In this document: one piece after another, positions 51,928-60,589 of the stretch
How the letters are laid out: every line of letters starts with the position of its first letter
Numbering within the stretch: position 1 is the first letter of the stretch
Assembly (NCBI RefSeq): GCF_040654195.1
Contig: NZ_JBFAHM010000017.1
Coordinates: 118,040-182,039 of the forward strand
DNA: 64,000 nt
Direction: 5' to 3'
Source of the DNA: Hamadaea sp013361475
Lineage (GTDB): Bacteria > Actinomycetota > Actinomycetes > Mycobacteriales > Micromonosporaceae
Program-made: the position numbers and the translations under genes
The notes under the pieces: generated by a model
The model's input: only the letters and a program-made list of their open reading frames with translations
Databases searched by the model: none
What the model was told of the DNA's origin: nothing

Positions 51928-52827
51928 TCACGAATGGTGACTCATACCCGCATTAGCGGCGATGTCGTCGGCGAGCTGGGACCACAGCGCGGCGGGAAGA
52001 TCGTGGCCCATGCCGGGCACGATCTTCGCCGTCGACCCCGGGATCGCCTTCGCGAGCGCCTTCGCGGCGGCCGGTCCGCGGAGCAGGGGATCGTCCGCGC
52101 CGTTGACGATGATCGTCGGCGCCGACACCGGGAGGCGTCGCGCGGCGAGGCCCGGGTAGGAGCGGACGGCGGCCAGCTGGCGCTGCGTGCCGGACTGGTC
52201 GCGAGGCGCCCGGCGGTGGGCGATCTCGGCGACCTCCCGCGCCCAGGCCAGATCGACCGGATTACGGGGGGACGACTGCGCCCGCGAGATGTCGACCAGC
52301 GTCTGGATCGCGCCCTCGTCGGTGTCGGGATGCTTGATCTTGCCCATCTTGGCGATGAAGCCGAACTGGATGTAGCGCAGGGACGCCCGCATGCCGGACG
52401 GGGTGGCCAGCAGCAGCGCCAGGCTGCGTACGCGGTCGGGGTGGCCGAGTGCGGTGGCGATCGCGAGGAAGCTGCCGAGGGAGGCCCCGGCGACGTGCGC
52501 CGACTTCCAGCCGAGGGCGTCCATGACGGCGAGCCCGTCGCCGACCATGTCCTCGCCGGTGTAGGCGGGCGTCCGGTCGCGGCGGAACAGGGCGGCGATC
52601 GGATGCCGCTGCTGGGCGGAGGTGAAGTGCTCGGAGAGTCCGGCGTCCCGGTTGTCGAAGCGCGCCACGAAGAAGCCGCGGTCGACGAGCATCCGGCAGA
52701 AGTCGTCGGGCCAGTACACCATCTGGAAGTCCAGGCCCATGATCAGCAGCAGGGGCTCTCCGGACGGGTCGCCGAAGGTCTCGTACGCGATCTTCGTCGG
52801 CCCGTTCTTGGTGTATTCGACCGTCAT
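51928..52827 (-). CDS. Alpha/beta hydrolase under TetR control
   Basis: I chose ATG 52827; the earlier in-frame ATGs fall in the operator region. The 299-residue protein has the oxyanion segment LLLIMGLDFQMVYWPDDF, RFDNRDAGLSEHF, the nucleophile elbow AGASLGSFLAI, an acid in IIVNGADDPLL and the final histidine in VPGMGHDLPAALW. Family members include esterases and aclacinomycin methylesterase-like enzymes. A TetR gene is divergent with a shared palindrome, so the hydrolase is likely induced by its own substrate. Confidence 0.9.
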   Translation of the reverse strand: MTVEYTKNGPTKIAYETFGDPSGEPLLLIMGLDFQMVYWPDDFCRMLVDRGFFVARFDNRDAGLSEHFTSAQQRHPIAALFRRDRTPAYTGEDMVGDGLAVMDALGWKSAHVAGASLGSFLAIATALGHPDRVRSLALLLATPSGMRASLRYIQFGFIAKMGKIKHPDTDEGAIQTLVDISRAQSSPRNPVDLAWAREVAEIAHRRAPRDQSGTQRQLAAVRSYPGLAARRLPVSAPTIIVNGADDPLLRGPAAAKALAKAIPGSTAKIVPGMGHDLPAALWSQLADDIAANAGMSHHS

Positions 52828-52847
52828 CTCGGCCCTCCCGGCGTTTT

Positions 52848-52867
52848 TACAATGCACTCGCATTGTA
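52848..52867. promoter_or_regulatory. TetR operator between hydrolase and regulator
   Basis: TACAATGC-ACTC-GCATTGTA is a perfect 8-bp inverted repeat. It lies 20 bases from the hydrolase start and 12 bases from the TetR start, so binding would block both. Confidence 0.8.
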
Positions 52868-52879
52868 TACTGGGCCGCG

Positions 52880-53500
52880 ATGCCGAAGAAGGTCGACCAC
52901 GAGCAACGAAGGTCACACATCGTCGAGGCGCTGCTGCGGATAGTGGGCCAGCGTGGGCTGGAGGCGGTCTCGCTGCGCGAGGTGGCCGCCGAAGCCGGCG
53001 TCTCGATGGGCGCCGTGCAGCACTACTTCGCGTCCAAGGACGAGATGCTCCAGTACGCGATGCGCCACTGGCTGTCGTTCACCGTGCACCAGCGCTTCAC
53101 CCGGGCGGTGCAGACCCGGCTCGCCGGGGCCGACGTGTCCGATCCGGCCGTCGTGCTGCACGCGGTGGCGGCGGCGTACCTGCCGCACGACGAGGAGAGC
53201 CGGGCGAACGCCAAGGTGGCATTGGCCTTCATCGGGCGGGCCGCCGACGAACCGGCGATCGCCGAAGCCCTGCGTCCGGCCCACCTAGGTCTGCTGGACG
53301 TCGTCGGCCGCATTCTGACCGGTGCGGCGCCGGGCGTGGGGGAGCCGCCGACCGGCAAGCCCGCCCCCGACTCCGTACGCCGCTTCATCGCGCTGATCGA
53401 CGGGTTGCGGTTGCACGTGCTGGCGGGCGCGGTCGCATACGAGGACGGGCTGGCGTTGGTGGATCGCTATCTCAGCGAGACGCTCGCCGGTAGGCCGTGA
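52880..53500 (+). CDS. TetR-family transcriptional regulator
   Basis: I chose ATG 52880, twelve bases after the palindrome. The 206-residue protein has RRSHIVEALLRIVGQRGLEAVSL and the helix-turn-helix REVAAEAGVSMGAVQHYFASKDE, which resembles the BetI-like subgroup of TetR. The C-terminal domain (LSFTVHQRFTRAVQTRL, RRFIALIDGLRLHVL) is of the TetR_C_6-like type. The operator and the divergent hydrolase identify its target. Its 3' end overlaps the converging exporter permease gene by 29 bases. Confidence 0.92.
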   Translation: MPKKVDHEQRRSHIVEALLRIVGQRGLEAVSLREVAAEAGVSMGAVQHYFASKDEMLQYAMRHWLSFTVHQRFTRAVQTRLAGADVSDPAVVLHAVAAAYLPHDEESRANAKVALAFIGRAADEPAIAEALRPAHLGLLDVVGRILTGAAPGVGEPPTGKPAPDSVRRFIALIDGLRLHVLAGAVAYEDGLALVDRYLSETLAGRP

Positions 53501-54239
53501 TCGCCGCCGGAGCGAAGACGGCCATGATCACCGCGCTCCAGAGCAGCGACCGGGTGACGGCGGGGCCGGCCGGCGTACCGAGCAGCAACGCCCGCAGGGC
53601 GTCCGACACCTGCGTCACCGGGTTGATCTTCACCCAGGCCTGCAGCCAGCCGGGCAGCTTGCCGGTGGGGACGAAGACGTTGCTGCCGAAGGTGAGCGGG
53701 AAGATCAGCACCAGGCTGAGCGCCTGCACCGTCTCGGCCGCCCGCGCGACCACGCCGATCACCGTCGCGATCCAGCAGACCGCGAGCGCGAACACCAGCA
53801 GGAGCAGGGCGGCCGCGCCGACCGCCGGCAGTCCATTGTGTACGCGGAAGCCGAGTGCCGCGCCGACGCCGAAGACGAGGAGCACCGCTAGGGCGTACTT
53901 CACGGTGTCGCCGAGGATGTGCCCGATCAGCGGGGCCGAGCGGGCGATCGGCAGGCTGCGGAGCCGGTCGTAGACGCCGGTGCGAAGGTCGGTGTTCAGC
54001 GAGATCGCGCTGCCCAGGGTGGCGAACATCAACGCCTGCACGGCGATGCCGGGGAGGACGAACTGCAGGTAGCTGTGCCAGTCGCCGGAGACGGCGTTGC
54101 CGAAGAGGAAGACGAACATGAGCACGAACGTGATCGGCATCAGGGTGATGTCGAGCAGCTGATCCGGCGTGTGGCGGAACTTGACCAGGTTGCGCCAGGC
54201 CAGCGCCGCGCCGTGGCGAAGCGTGCGGGCGGGGGTCAT
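53472..54239 (-). CDS. ABC-2 type exporter permease (DrrB family)
   Basis: ATG 54239 overlaps the ATPase stop (ATGA). The 255-residue protein has six helices and clear DrrB features: HTPDQLLDITLMPITFVLMFVFLFG, LPGIAVQALMFATLGSAISLNTDLRTGVYDRLRSLPIARSAPL, and FPLTFGSNVFVPTGKLPGWLQAWVKINPVTQVSDALR. These match daunorubicin-type resistance exporters. The divergent TetR gene at 55267 probably controls it. Confidence 0.95.
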   Translation of the reverse strand: MTPARTLRHGAALAWRNLVKFRHTPDQLLDITLMPITFVLMFVFLFGNAVSGDWHSYLQFVLPGIAVQALMFATLGSAISLNTDLRTGVYDRLRSLPIARSAPLIGHILGDTVKYALAVLLVFGVGAALGFRVHNGLPAVGAAALLLLVFALAVCWIATVIGVVARAAETVQALSLVLIFPLTFGSNVFVPTGKLPGWLQAWVKINPVTQVSDALRALLLGTPAGPAVTRSLLWSAVIMAVFAPAAITAYRRASR

Positions 54240-55183
54240 GCGACGGACTCCTTGTCGGTCAAGACGGACTCGTTGTCGGTCAAGGCGAGGAAGACCTCGT
54301 CGAGGCCGGCCAGCCGCACACCGATCTCGTCGACGGCGATGCCGGCCCGGTGGAGGCCGGCGGCGGCGTCCGCGAGCACCACGGTCGCGTCCGCTCCCGC
54401 GCTCACCGGAGCCGACACCAGCCCGTCGGAGGTCACGGTCGCGTCGCCGAGAAGGGCGACGACATCTGGTACGCGCGCCGCTTCGGCCGGGCGAACGGTC
54501 AGCGTCTGCCCGGCGACCTGCGTCTTGAGCTGCGCCGGAGTGCCCGTCCGCACGACGCGCCCGTGATCCACCACGCACACCGTGTCGGCGAGCCGGTCGG
54601 CCTCCTCCAGGTACTGCGTCGTCAGCAGCACGGTCGTGCCTTCGGCGACGAGGCCGCGGACGAGATCCCAGACGTCGGCCCGGGCTCGGGGGTCGAGGCC
54701 GGTGGTGGGCTCGTCGAGGAACAGCACCCGTGGCGTGCCGAGCAGGCTCGCGGCCACGTCCAGCCGCCGGCGCATGCCGCCGGAGTAGGTCCGGACGGGC
54801 CGCCCGGCCGCGTCGGTCAGCCCGAACCGGTCGAGCACCTCGGCCACCCGTCCGCGGGCGCGCTGTCGCGGCAGCTCCAGCAGCCGGGCGATCAGCCGGA
54901 GGTTCTCGGCTCCGGTGAGGGCGTTGTCCACGGCGGCGAACTGGCCGGTCAGCCCGATCAGCTCCCGTACGCGGTCCGGCTGCCTGACGATGTCGAACCC
55001 GCCGACCCGGGCGGATCCGGCGTCGGGGCGCAGCAGGGTGGCCAGGATCCGGACGGCGGTCGTCTTCCCCGCGCCGTTCGGCCCGAGCAGGCCGCAGACC
55101 GATCCCGCCGGTGTGACGAGGTCGAATCCGTCGAGCGCGACGGTGTCGCCGTAGCGTTTGGTGAGGCCGGACACTTCGATCAC
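54236..55183 (-). CDS. Daunorubicin-resistance-type ABC ATPase (DrrA family)
   Basis: The 315-residue ATPase has Walker A (GPNGAGKTT), FAAVDNALTGAENL (DrrA-typical), signature YSGGMRRRLDVAASL, Walker B (VLFLDEPTTGLD) and LTTQYLEEADRLAD, the DrrA hallmark. The C-terminal domain ends in a 7-residue duplication (LTDNESV LTDKESV). With the coupled permease it forms a drug-type exporter. Its promoter is shared with a TetR gene and covered by a long palindrome. Confidence 0.95.
   Translation of the reverse strand: MIEVSGLTKRYGDTVALDGFDLVTPAGSVCGLLGPNGAGKTTAVRILATLLRPDAGSARVGGFDIVRQPDRVRELIGLTGQFAAVDNALTGAENLRLIARLLELPRQRARGRVAEVLDRFGLTDAAGRPVRTYSGGMRRRLDVAASLLGTPRVLFLDEPTTGLDPRARADVWDLVRGLVAEGTTVLLTTQYLEEADRLADTVCVVDHGRVVRTGTPAQLKTQVAGQTLTVRPAEAARVPDVVALLGDATVTSDGLVSAPVSAGADATVVLADAAAGLHRAGIAVDEIGVRLAGLDEVFLALTDNESVLTDKESVA
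54242..54283. repeat. 21-bp in-frame tandem duplication at the DrrA-like 3' end
   Basis: Two 21-bp copies (54242-54262 and 54263-54283) differ at one base and encode seven residues each at the extreme C-terminus. A similar but unrelated 15-bp repeat ends the other DrrA-like gene at 4595-4639. Confidence 0.9.
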
Positions 55184-55194
55184 GATCGCTCTCC

Positions 55195-55231
55195 TTCGTA
55201 CTGTGTACGGCTAGACCGTACTCTGTACGAA
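55195..55231. promoter_or_regulatory. TetR operator upstream of the DrrAB-like exporter
   Basis: TTCGTACTGTGTACGG and CCGTACTCTGTACGAA form 16-base arms (14 of 16 pairs) around CTAGA. Each arm is itself a GTAC-based inner repeat. It lies between the divergent ATPase start and the TetR start. Confidence 0.8.
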
Positions 55232-55266
55232 ACGGCTGGGCAAGACCCGGCCGGTACGCTGTGCGA

Positions 55267-56031
55267 ATGGCTCCGGAGACGCCTCAGCTGCTCTGGTCCC
55301 GCGGATCGCGGCGGCCGAAGGTGACACGTGAGCAGATCGCCGCCACGGCGCTGGCCATCGCCGACGCGGAGGGCTTCGAGGCCGCGACGATGCGCCGGAT
55401 CGCGGCCGAACTTGGCGCCGGCACGATGACGCTCTACCACTACGTACGCTCGAAGGCCGAGCTGAAGGCGCTCATGCTCGACGCGATCATGGCCGAGCAG
55501 CTGGTTCCGGCCGGCGAGCTGCCGACGGGCGACTGGCGGGCCGCGCTCACCGCCTTGGCGAGCCGCACGAGGGCGATGTTCCGGCGTCATCCGTGGGCGC
55601 TCACCGGGCTCGCCGAGGCGGCCGGTGACGCCGCCGGAGGCGGGGCGGCAGCGGGTGGGCCGCACGCGCTGCTGCACTTCGAGCAGTCGCTCGCCGCGGT
55701 CGCCTCGACCGGACTGCCGCCGGGCGACCGGATGGACGTCATCTCCGCCTTGGACGAATACGTGGCGGGTTTCGTGCTCAAGACCGATCTGGAGCCGGGC
55801 CTCGACTCGGTTCCCGAGGAGGCCGGGCCGCAGGTCGCCGAATACCTCGACGCATTGGTGTCCTCGGGCGACTATCCGCACGTCGCCGAGCTGCTCGGGA
55901 CGGGTGACCGCTGGGCGGCCCTGGCCGGACTCGGCCGGGCGTACTCGCCGGACGAGCGGTTCGAGCGTGGACTGCGGCGGTTGCTCGACGGCGTCGCCGC
56001 GCAGGTCGCCGCCCAGCGCCCGGCACGGTGA
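55267..56031 (+). CDS. TetR-family regulator of the DrrAB-like exporter
   Basis: ATG 55267 or GTG 55261 could start it. The 254-residue protein has the Tet repressor-like N-terminus preceded by SRGSRRPKVTREQIAATALAIADAEG, then the helix-turn-helix MRRIAAELGAGTMTLYHYVRSKAE. The C-terminal part (FRRHPWALTGLAEAA, ISALDEYVAGFVLKT) matches TetR_C_1 domains that sense drugs. The exporter on the other strand and the 37-bp palindrome make it the local repressor. Confidence 0.93.
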   Translation: MAPETPQLLWSRGSRRPKVTREQIAATALAIADAEGFEAATMRRIAAELGAGTMTLYHYVRSKAELKALMLDAIMAEQLVPAGELPTGDWRAALTALASRTRAMFRRHPWALTGLAEAAGDAAGGGAAAGGPHALLHFEQSLAAVASTGLPPGDRMDVISALDEYVAGFVLKTDLEPGLDSVPEEAGPQVAEYLDALVSSGDYPHVAELLGTGDRWAALAGLGRAYSPDERFERGLRRLLDGVAAQVAAQRPAR

Positions 56032-56033
56032 GC

Positions 56034-56064
56034 CAGGCGGGGCGATCGAGGACCGCCCCGCCTG
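56034..56064. terminator. Bidirectional hairpin between TetR and GH5 genes
   Basis: CAGGCGGGGCG and CGCCCCGCCTG pair perfectly (11 bp) around a 9-base loop in the 39-base gap between two converging stops. Confidence 0.85.
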
Positions 56065-56070
56065 TCGCGA

Positions 56071-57756
56071 TCAGGCGGTGCCGGTCACCACGCCGCCGGA
56101 ACGCACCACTGTGTACTGCACAGTCGCGCCGCTCCAGAAGTGGAAGGTGAGCGTCACCGGGGAGCCGTCGGTCACCTCATTGAAGAACGTATCCGTCAAG
56201 GCGATCGTGCCCGCCGCGTAGTCGGGCGAGAAGGTGATCGCGAACTCCTTGTAGGACGTCCAGTTCTGCGGGCCGGCGAACGAGCCGTCGGCGTACTTGG
56301 CCTCCATGGTCGCCAGCAGATCGCCGTTGAACGCCGCGGGCAGCTTGAACGCGTTCGTCGTGCCGGTGGCGTCCTGCAGCACCGGGAGGTCGTTCGTGAT
56401 CACCCGGAACTTCCACGGCACACCCCGGTCGAAGCGGGCCGACAGCACCGCGTTCACCCCGTACGCGCGGTCGCCGGTGAGCCGGGCCAGCGTCGCGCCG
56501 GGGAAGGTGAGCTGGTCGCCGGACAAGATGTAATCCCGGCCGGGTGCGAGCCGCTTGCCGCCGTGGAAGATCCCGGTGAGCTTGGCGCCGTTGAGGCTCA
56601 GCGTCACCGTCTGATCCGCCGCCGGGGCGGACTTGCCGACGAAGACGAGATCGGTCGCGGCCGTCGCCGAGCGTACGCACCAGCTCGACTTGATCTGCGC
56701 GATCAGGTCCGGGTCGCTCCACTGGAACGTCGTCCGGTTGAGATGCTGGCCGTTGTCCCACCACATCGTGGTGATCCGCTGCTGCCGGGCGTAGTACCCG
56801 AGGAACTCGAAGAACTTCAGCTTCTCGCCCTGCTCGATGACGTTCAGGCTCCGGTCGAAGCCGAGCAGGCCGTACTCGCCGATGATGACCGGGATCCCCT
56901 TCGCCACGTAGGCGTCGTGCACCCGGTCGAAGATGTCGGTCAGATCCTTCTGGACCGTCGCGTCGAACCGGGTGAACCCGGCGATGTTCACGCTGAACGG
57001 CCAGAACCCGTAGAAGTGGACGGTCGCCACCAGGTTGGGGTCGTTCAGCGCGGCCAGCGTCGCGGTCAGCTCGTCCACCCGCGGCTGATCCGGCGAGGTG
57101 TGCAACGTGGGCAGCACCAGCAGCCGGGTCGCGTTCGGCCCGCCCGACGCGCGTACGACCTGGTGGAACGTGGTGTTGAGCTCGGCCATGAGCTGAGCGT
57201 TCTGCGCGTCGCCGGAGCTGCCGTTGAAGAACGGCTCGTTGACGCTCTCGAAGAGCAGCCGCGGTGACGCGTCGCGGAAGGCCTGGGCGACCTGGGTCCA
57301 GATCGCGGTGAACCGGGCGAGCACGGCGTCGTGATCGGTGGGCATGGTCATGACCCACTGCCACGAGTCGTGGTGCACGTTGATGAGGACGTAGAGCCCT
57401 TCGGCCAGCGCCCAGCCGACGACCTCCTGAACCCGTGCCAGGTATGCCGGGTCGACCACATTGGCCGCGTCGAGGTGCTGCGCCCAGGTCACCGGGATGC
57501 GGATGCTGTTGAACCCGTTGCCCTTCACCGCGCGGATCAGCTCGCGGGTGACGCGGGGATTGCCCCACGACGTCTCGTCGGCGCCGGTCGAGTCGAAGGT
57601 GTTGCCGAGGTTCCAGCCCGGTTGCATGGCGTCCACCACGGACTGCGGGCTCGGGCGGCCGGGCCGGGTGCCGGCGGCGTTCGCCACGCCGGGGATCAAC
57701 GCGGCCGACGCCGCGACGCCGGCCGCCGTCAACAGGTGTCTTCTCGTGAGGGTCAT
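56071..57756 (-). CDS. Tat-exported GH5-family endoglucanase-like enzyme
   Basis: The 561-residue protein opens with a Tat-type signal (LTRRHLLTAAGVAASAALIPG). The GH5 barrel covers about 35-360: MQPGWNLGNTFDSTGADETSWG, FNSIRIPVTWAQHL, LINVHHDSW, the acid/base glutamate in LLFESVNEPFF and the nucleophile in VIIGEYGLLGF. A C-terminal region of about 190 residues is beta-rich, with a CBM_X2-like segment (LTGIFHGGKRLAPGRDYILSGD) then a module ending FHFWSGATVQYTVVRSGG. It should cleave beta-glucan or a related polysaccharide outside the cell. Confidence 0.92.
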   Translation of the reverse strand: MTLTRRHLLTAAGVAASAALIPGVANAAGTRPGRPSPQSVVDAMQPGWNLGNTFDSTGADETSWGNPRVTRELIRAVKGNGFNSIRIPVTWAQHLDAANVVDPAYLARVQEVVGWALAEGLYVLINVHHDSWQWVMTMPTDHDAVLARFTAIWTQVAQAFRDASPRLLFESVNEPFFNGSSGDAQNAQLMAELNTTFHQVVRASGGPNATRLLVLPTLHTSPDQPRVDELTATLAALNDPNLVATVHFYGFWPFSVNIAGFTRFDATVQKDLTDIFDRVHDAYVAKGIPVIIGEYGLLGFDRSLNVIEQGEKLKFFEFLGYYARQQRITTMWWDNGQHLNRTTFQWSDPDLIAQIKSSWCVRSATAATDLVFVGKSAPAADQTVTLSLNGAKLTGIFHGGKRLAPGRDYILSGDQLTFPGATLARLTGDRAYGVNAVLSARFDRGVPWKFRVITNDLPVLQDATGTTNAFKLPAAFNGDLLATMEAKYADGSFAGPQNWTSYKEFAITFSPDYAAGTIALTDTFFNEVTDGSPVTLTFHFWSGATVQYTVVRSGGVVTGTA

Positions 57757-57805
57757 GCGGCATAGTTTGGCTGACGACTAAACTAAAGGGAAGACCGCCG
57801 GGTCC

Positions 57806-58948
57806 TCAGGATCGCAGTGGGGCGAAGAACGCCCGGATCTCCCCGGCCAGCAGCCGGGGTTCCTCGATGGCGGGGAAGTGGCCGCCCTGAGGCAGTTCGT
57901 GCCAGCGTTCGACCTGATAGAACCGCTCGGCCAGGTCCCGGGGCGGATTGGGGACCGGCTGGAACTCGTGGGGGAACGACGCGAATCCGGCCGGGACCCG
58001 GACGGGCCGGCTCGCGTCGAGCGGTACGCCGTGCCGCCGGTGCTCGTAGTACATGCGCGTCGAGGAGCCGATGGTGCCGGTGGCCCAGTAGACGGTCAGG
58101 GTGGCGAGAAGCCGGTCGAGCCCCACGCGGCCGTCGGCGTCGCCGTGGCTGTCCGACCAGTCCCGGTACTTCTCGGCGATCCATCCCGCGAGCCCGGCGG
58201 GGGAGTCGGTGAGCCCGTAGCTGAGCGTCTGCGGCTTCGTCGAATGCTGGTGGGCGTACGCGCCCTCGGCGGCCTGCCACTGATCCATGGCGGCGAAGTA
58301 CGCCCGTTCCGCGTCGGTCCACGGCTCCGGCGGCCGGGGCATCGCGGTCGCGCTGAGGTGGATGCCGACGAGGTGGGCGGGATGGCGCAGTCCCAGCTGG
58401 GCGGTCACCCCGGCCCCGATGTCACTGCCGTGCGCCCCGAACCGGTCGTAGCCGAGCCCTTCCGTCATGAGCCGCTGCCACTGATCGGCCACCACCGCGT
58501 TGATCACGCCGGGCCGGGCCGGGCGGTCGGAGAACCCGAAGCCGGGCAACGACGGCACGACGACGTCGAACGCGTCGGCCGGGTTCTCCGGATCGCTGAG
58601 CATGGGGATGAGGTCGAGGTATTCGAGGAAGCTGCCGGGCCAGCCGTGCGTCAGCACGATGGGCAGCGGATTCGCCGTCGCATGTGGACTTCGTAGGTGG
58701 ACGAAGTGGATCCACCGGTCGTCGAGCCGGGCCCGATAGTGGGGAAGGTCGTTGAGCCGTCGCTCGAAGGCGGGCCAGTCGAAGTCGTGCCACGCGCCGA
58801 GCAACCGGCGCAGGTACGCCGGTTCCGTGCCGGCGTCCCAGCCCGGCTCGGGTGGCTCGGCCGGCCATCGCGTACGCGCGATGCGGTCGCGCAGGTCGTC
58901 CAGGACCCGCCGGTCGACGGCGATCTCGAAGGGTTCGATCGTCAACAC
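57806..58948 (-). CDS. Epoxide hydrolase (EHN-type, microsomal-like)
   Basis: GTG 58948 gives 380 residues. The N-terminal EHN domain (IEPFEIAVDRRVLDDLRDRIARTRWP, YLRRLLGAWHDFDWPAFERRLN) precedes the alpha/beta hydrolase core: oxyanion HGWPGSFLEYL, nucleophile aspartate in AHGSDIGAGVT, tyrosine YEHRRHG region and the final HFPAIEEP histidine. It opens epoxides through an aspartyl ester. No ribosome site is seen before the GTG, hinting at a leaderless message. It is divergent from a CGNR regulator by 39 bases. Confidence 0.93.
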   Translation of the reverse strand: MLTIEPFEIAVDRRVLDDLRDRIARTRWPAEPPEPGWDAGTEPAYLRRLLGAWHDFDWPAFERRLNDLPHYRARLDDRWIHFVHLRSPHATANPLPIVLTHGWPGSFLEYLDLIPMLSDPENPADAFDVVVPSLPGFGFSDRPARPGVINAVVADQWQRLMTEGLGYDRFGAHGSDIGAGVTAQLGLRHPAHLVGIHLSATAMPRPPEPWTDAERAYFAAMDQWQAAEGAYAHQHSTKPQTLSYGLTDSPAGLAGWIAEKYRDWSDSHGDADGRVGLDRLLATLTVYWATGTIGSSTRMYYEHRRHGVPLDASRPVRVPAGFASFPHEFQPVPNPPRDLAERFYQVERWHELPQGGHFPAIEEPRLLAGEIRAFFAPLRS

Positions 58949-58987
58949 CAGCCAAGACTAACACTGGTGTCGGCTATAGTTGGTGTC

Positions 58988-59545
58988 GTGGAGACGCCCG
59001 CCGACCTCGTCCTGCTCATGGATTTCCTCAACACGCTGGACCAGCGAGCTTTCCGCCGCCGGGGAGTCGACTTCACCGGCGGCGACGACCTGCCGACAGC
59101 GGCCGCCCTCGGCCGGTGGCTCACCGAGCACGATCTGCTCCCGGCATCGGCGCGGCCGTCATCGGCCGATCTCGTCCGGGCAGCCGACCTGCGGTCGGCG
59201 CTGCGTGCGGCGGTCACTCCCGACGGCGTGCCGGACGACGCTCTGCGGTGGACGAACACTGTGCTCGCCGCGTACCCGCTGCACGCCTCGGTGGACCCGG
59301 GCGGCCGGATGCGGCTGGAGTCAGCGGCCTCCGGTGTGGCGGGCGCGCTCTCACGGCTCGTCGCGATCGCCGTACGCGCCGACGCCGACGGCTCCTGGCG
59401 ACGGTTGCGTGCCTGTGCCGCCCCGGAATGCCGATGGGTGTTCTATGACGACTCCCGCAACGGGGCCGGGCGCTGGTGCTCGATGTCGTCGTGCGGCAAC
59501 CGCGTCAAGACCGCCCGCTATCGGGCGCGCAAAGCCGCCTCCTAG
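58988..59545 (+). CDS. CGNR zinc-finger regulator (ABATE/CGNR family)
   Basis: I chose GTG 58988. The 185-residue protein has an N-terminal ABATE-type helical domain (LVLLMDFLNTLDQRAFRRRGVDF, AALGRWLTEHDLL) and the C-terminal zinc finger CAAPECRWVFYDD, ending CSMSSCGNRVKTARYRARK, with four cysteines and the CGNR signature. Such regulators often control a neighbouring enzyme or exporter. The divergent epoxide hydrolase is its likely target. TGGTGTCG repeats at 58965-58972 and 58981-58988 may be half-sites. Confidence 0.92.
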   Translation: METPADLVLLMDFLNTLDQRAFRRRGVDFTGGDDLPTAAALGRWLTEHDLLPASARPSSADLVRAADLRSALRAAVTPDGVPDDALRWTNTVLAAYPLHASVDPGGRMRLESAASGVAGALSRLVAIAVRADADGSWRRLRACAAPECRWVFYDDSRNGAGRWCSMSSCGNRVKTARYRARKAAS

Positions 59546-59583
59546 GGCGTCCGATGTCGCCGAGTCGAGCACCCGCGTAGACG

Positions 59584-59904
59584 CTAGCGGACTCCCGCGA
59601 GCGTCAGTCCGCCCGCACACCCGCCGATGAGGAGCAGCGCGGCGCCTACTCCCCACCACACGCTGCGGTACCGCCACGACCAGAGCGCGGCCGCGAGGGA
59701 AGCGAACGCGGCCGCGACCGCTACGGATACGCCGAGGAACAGGCCGTTCATCATCGGGGCGTACCCCTCGGGACTGGGGTGCTGGTGCTCATCGGCGATC
59801 GAGGTCCCCGCAACAAGTGGCCCGAGCAGGCAGAATGCGGCGACCACGGTGGCGAAAGCGGCCATGATGGTGATCGCGCCGTCTCTTTCGGAATCCCCGT
59901 TCAT
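59584..59904 (-). CDS. Small membrane protein of unknown function
   Basis: The 106-residue protein has three likely helices: AITIMAAFATVVAAFCLLGPLVAG, LFLGVSVAVAAAFASLAAALW and WWGVGAALLLIGGCAGGLTLAG. An outside loop DEHQHPSPEGYAP lies between the first two. No family recognised. It is downstream of the methyltransferase gene on the same strand with a 73-base gap. Confidence 0.6.
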   Translation of the reverse strand: MNGDSERDGAITIMAAFATVVAAFCLLGPLVAGTSIADEHQHPSPEGYAPMMNGLFLGVSVAVAAAFASLAAALWSWRYRSVWWGVGAALLLIGGCAGGLTLAGVR

Positions 59905-59977
59905 GCCTCGTGAGACGGATCGACGTCGATCCTCGTTCCCGAGGTGAACCGGAGAAGCGGGGGAGATCGGCGCAAGG

Positions 59978-60589
59978 TCAGCGGCGGCGGGTCGCTACGA
60001 CGCTCGCCAGGTCGGGGGCGAGGCGTACCTCGATCGCGGCCAGCTCCGGGTGCCGCAGCCAATGCAGGCGGGCCTCGTCCGGCTGCCCGGCGTGCGTCGG
60101 CGGCCACTCGGTCGCCGGGGTGAAGTCGTCGACGACGAGTACGCCGCCCGGCCGGACCAGTCGCGTGGGATCGGCCGCCGTCGCGGGGCCGCCTTTGGCA
60201 TTGCCCCCGCCGTCGAGGACGAGCAGGTCGAACGGGCCGTGTGCGTACGCCGCGGTCCAGTCGCCGTGGACGATTTCGACGTCGGGCACCTCCGCGAACA
60301 GCCGTCGCACGTGCTCGACGAGGTGACGCTCGCGCTCGACGGAGACGACGCGTACGCCGTCCCGGCGGCTGCTCACCAGCCAAGCGAGGCCGACGCCGCA
60401 GCCGGTGCCGGTCTCGCCGATGCTGTCGGCCGCCCCGGCCGCCAGCGCGTGCAGCAGGCGACCCTGCTCGGGCCGGCACGACTTGGTGAAGCCGAGTTCG
60501 GTCCCGAGCCGCACGGCTTGCGCGACCAGCGGCGGCAGCTCGTCCAGGCCGGTGTGGCCGCTGGTTCCGCCGATCGACACAGGCCCCAT
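59978..60589 (-). CDS. SAM-dependent O-methyltransferase-like protein
   Basis: I chose ATG 60589; the frame continues to 60709 but the extra residues look random. The 203-residue product has TKSCRPEQGRLLHALAAGA, motif I (IGETGTGCGVGLAWLVSS), motif II (VVSVERERHLVEHVRRLF), FDLLVLDGGGNAKGG and LVRPGGVLVVDDFTPATEWPP. This resembles the Methyltransf_24/O-methyltransferase group. The acceptor is unknown. Confidence 0.85.
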   Translation of the reverse strand: MGPVSIGGTSGHTGLDELPPLVAQAVRLGTELGFTKSCRPEQGRLLHALAAGAADSIGETGTGCGVGLAWLVSSRRDGVRVVSVERERHLVEHVRRLFAEVPDVEIVHGDWTAAYAHGPFDLLVLDGGGNAKGGPATAADPTRLVRPGGVLVVDDFTPATEWPPTHAGQPDEARLHWLRHPELAAIEVRLAPDLASVVATRRR

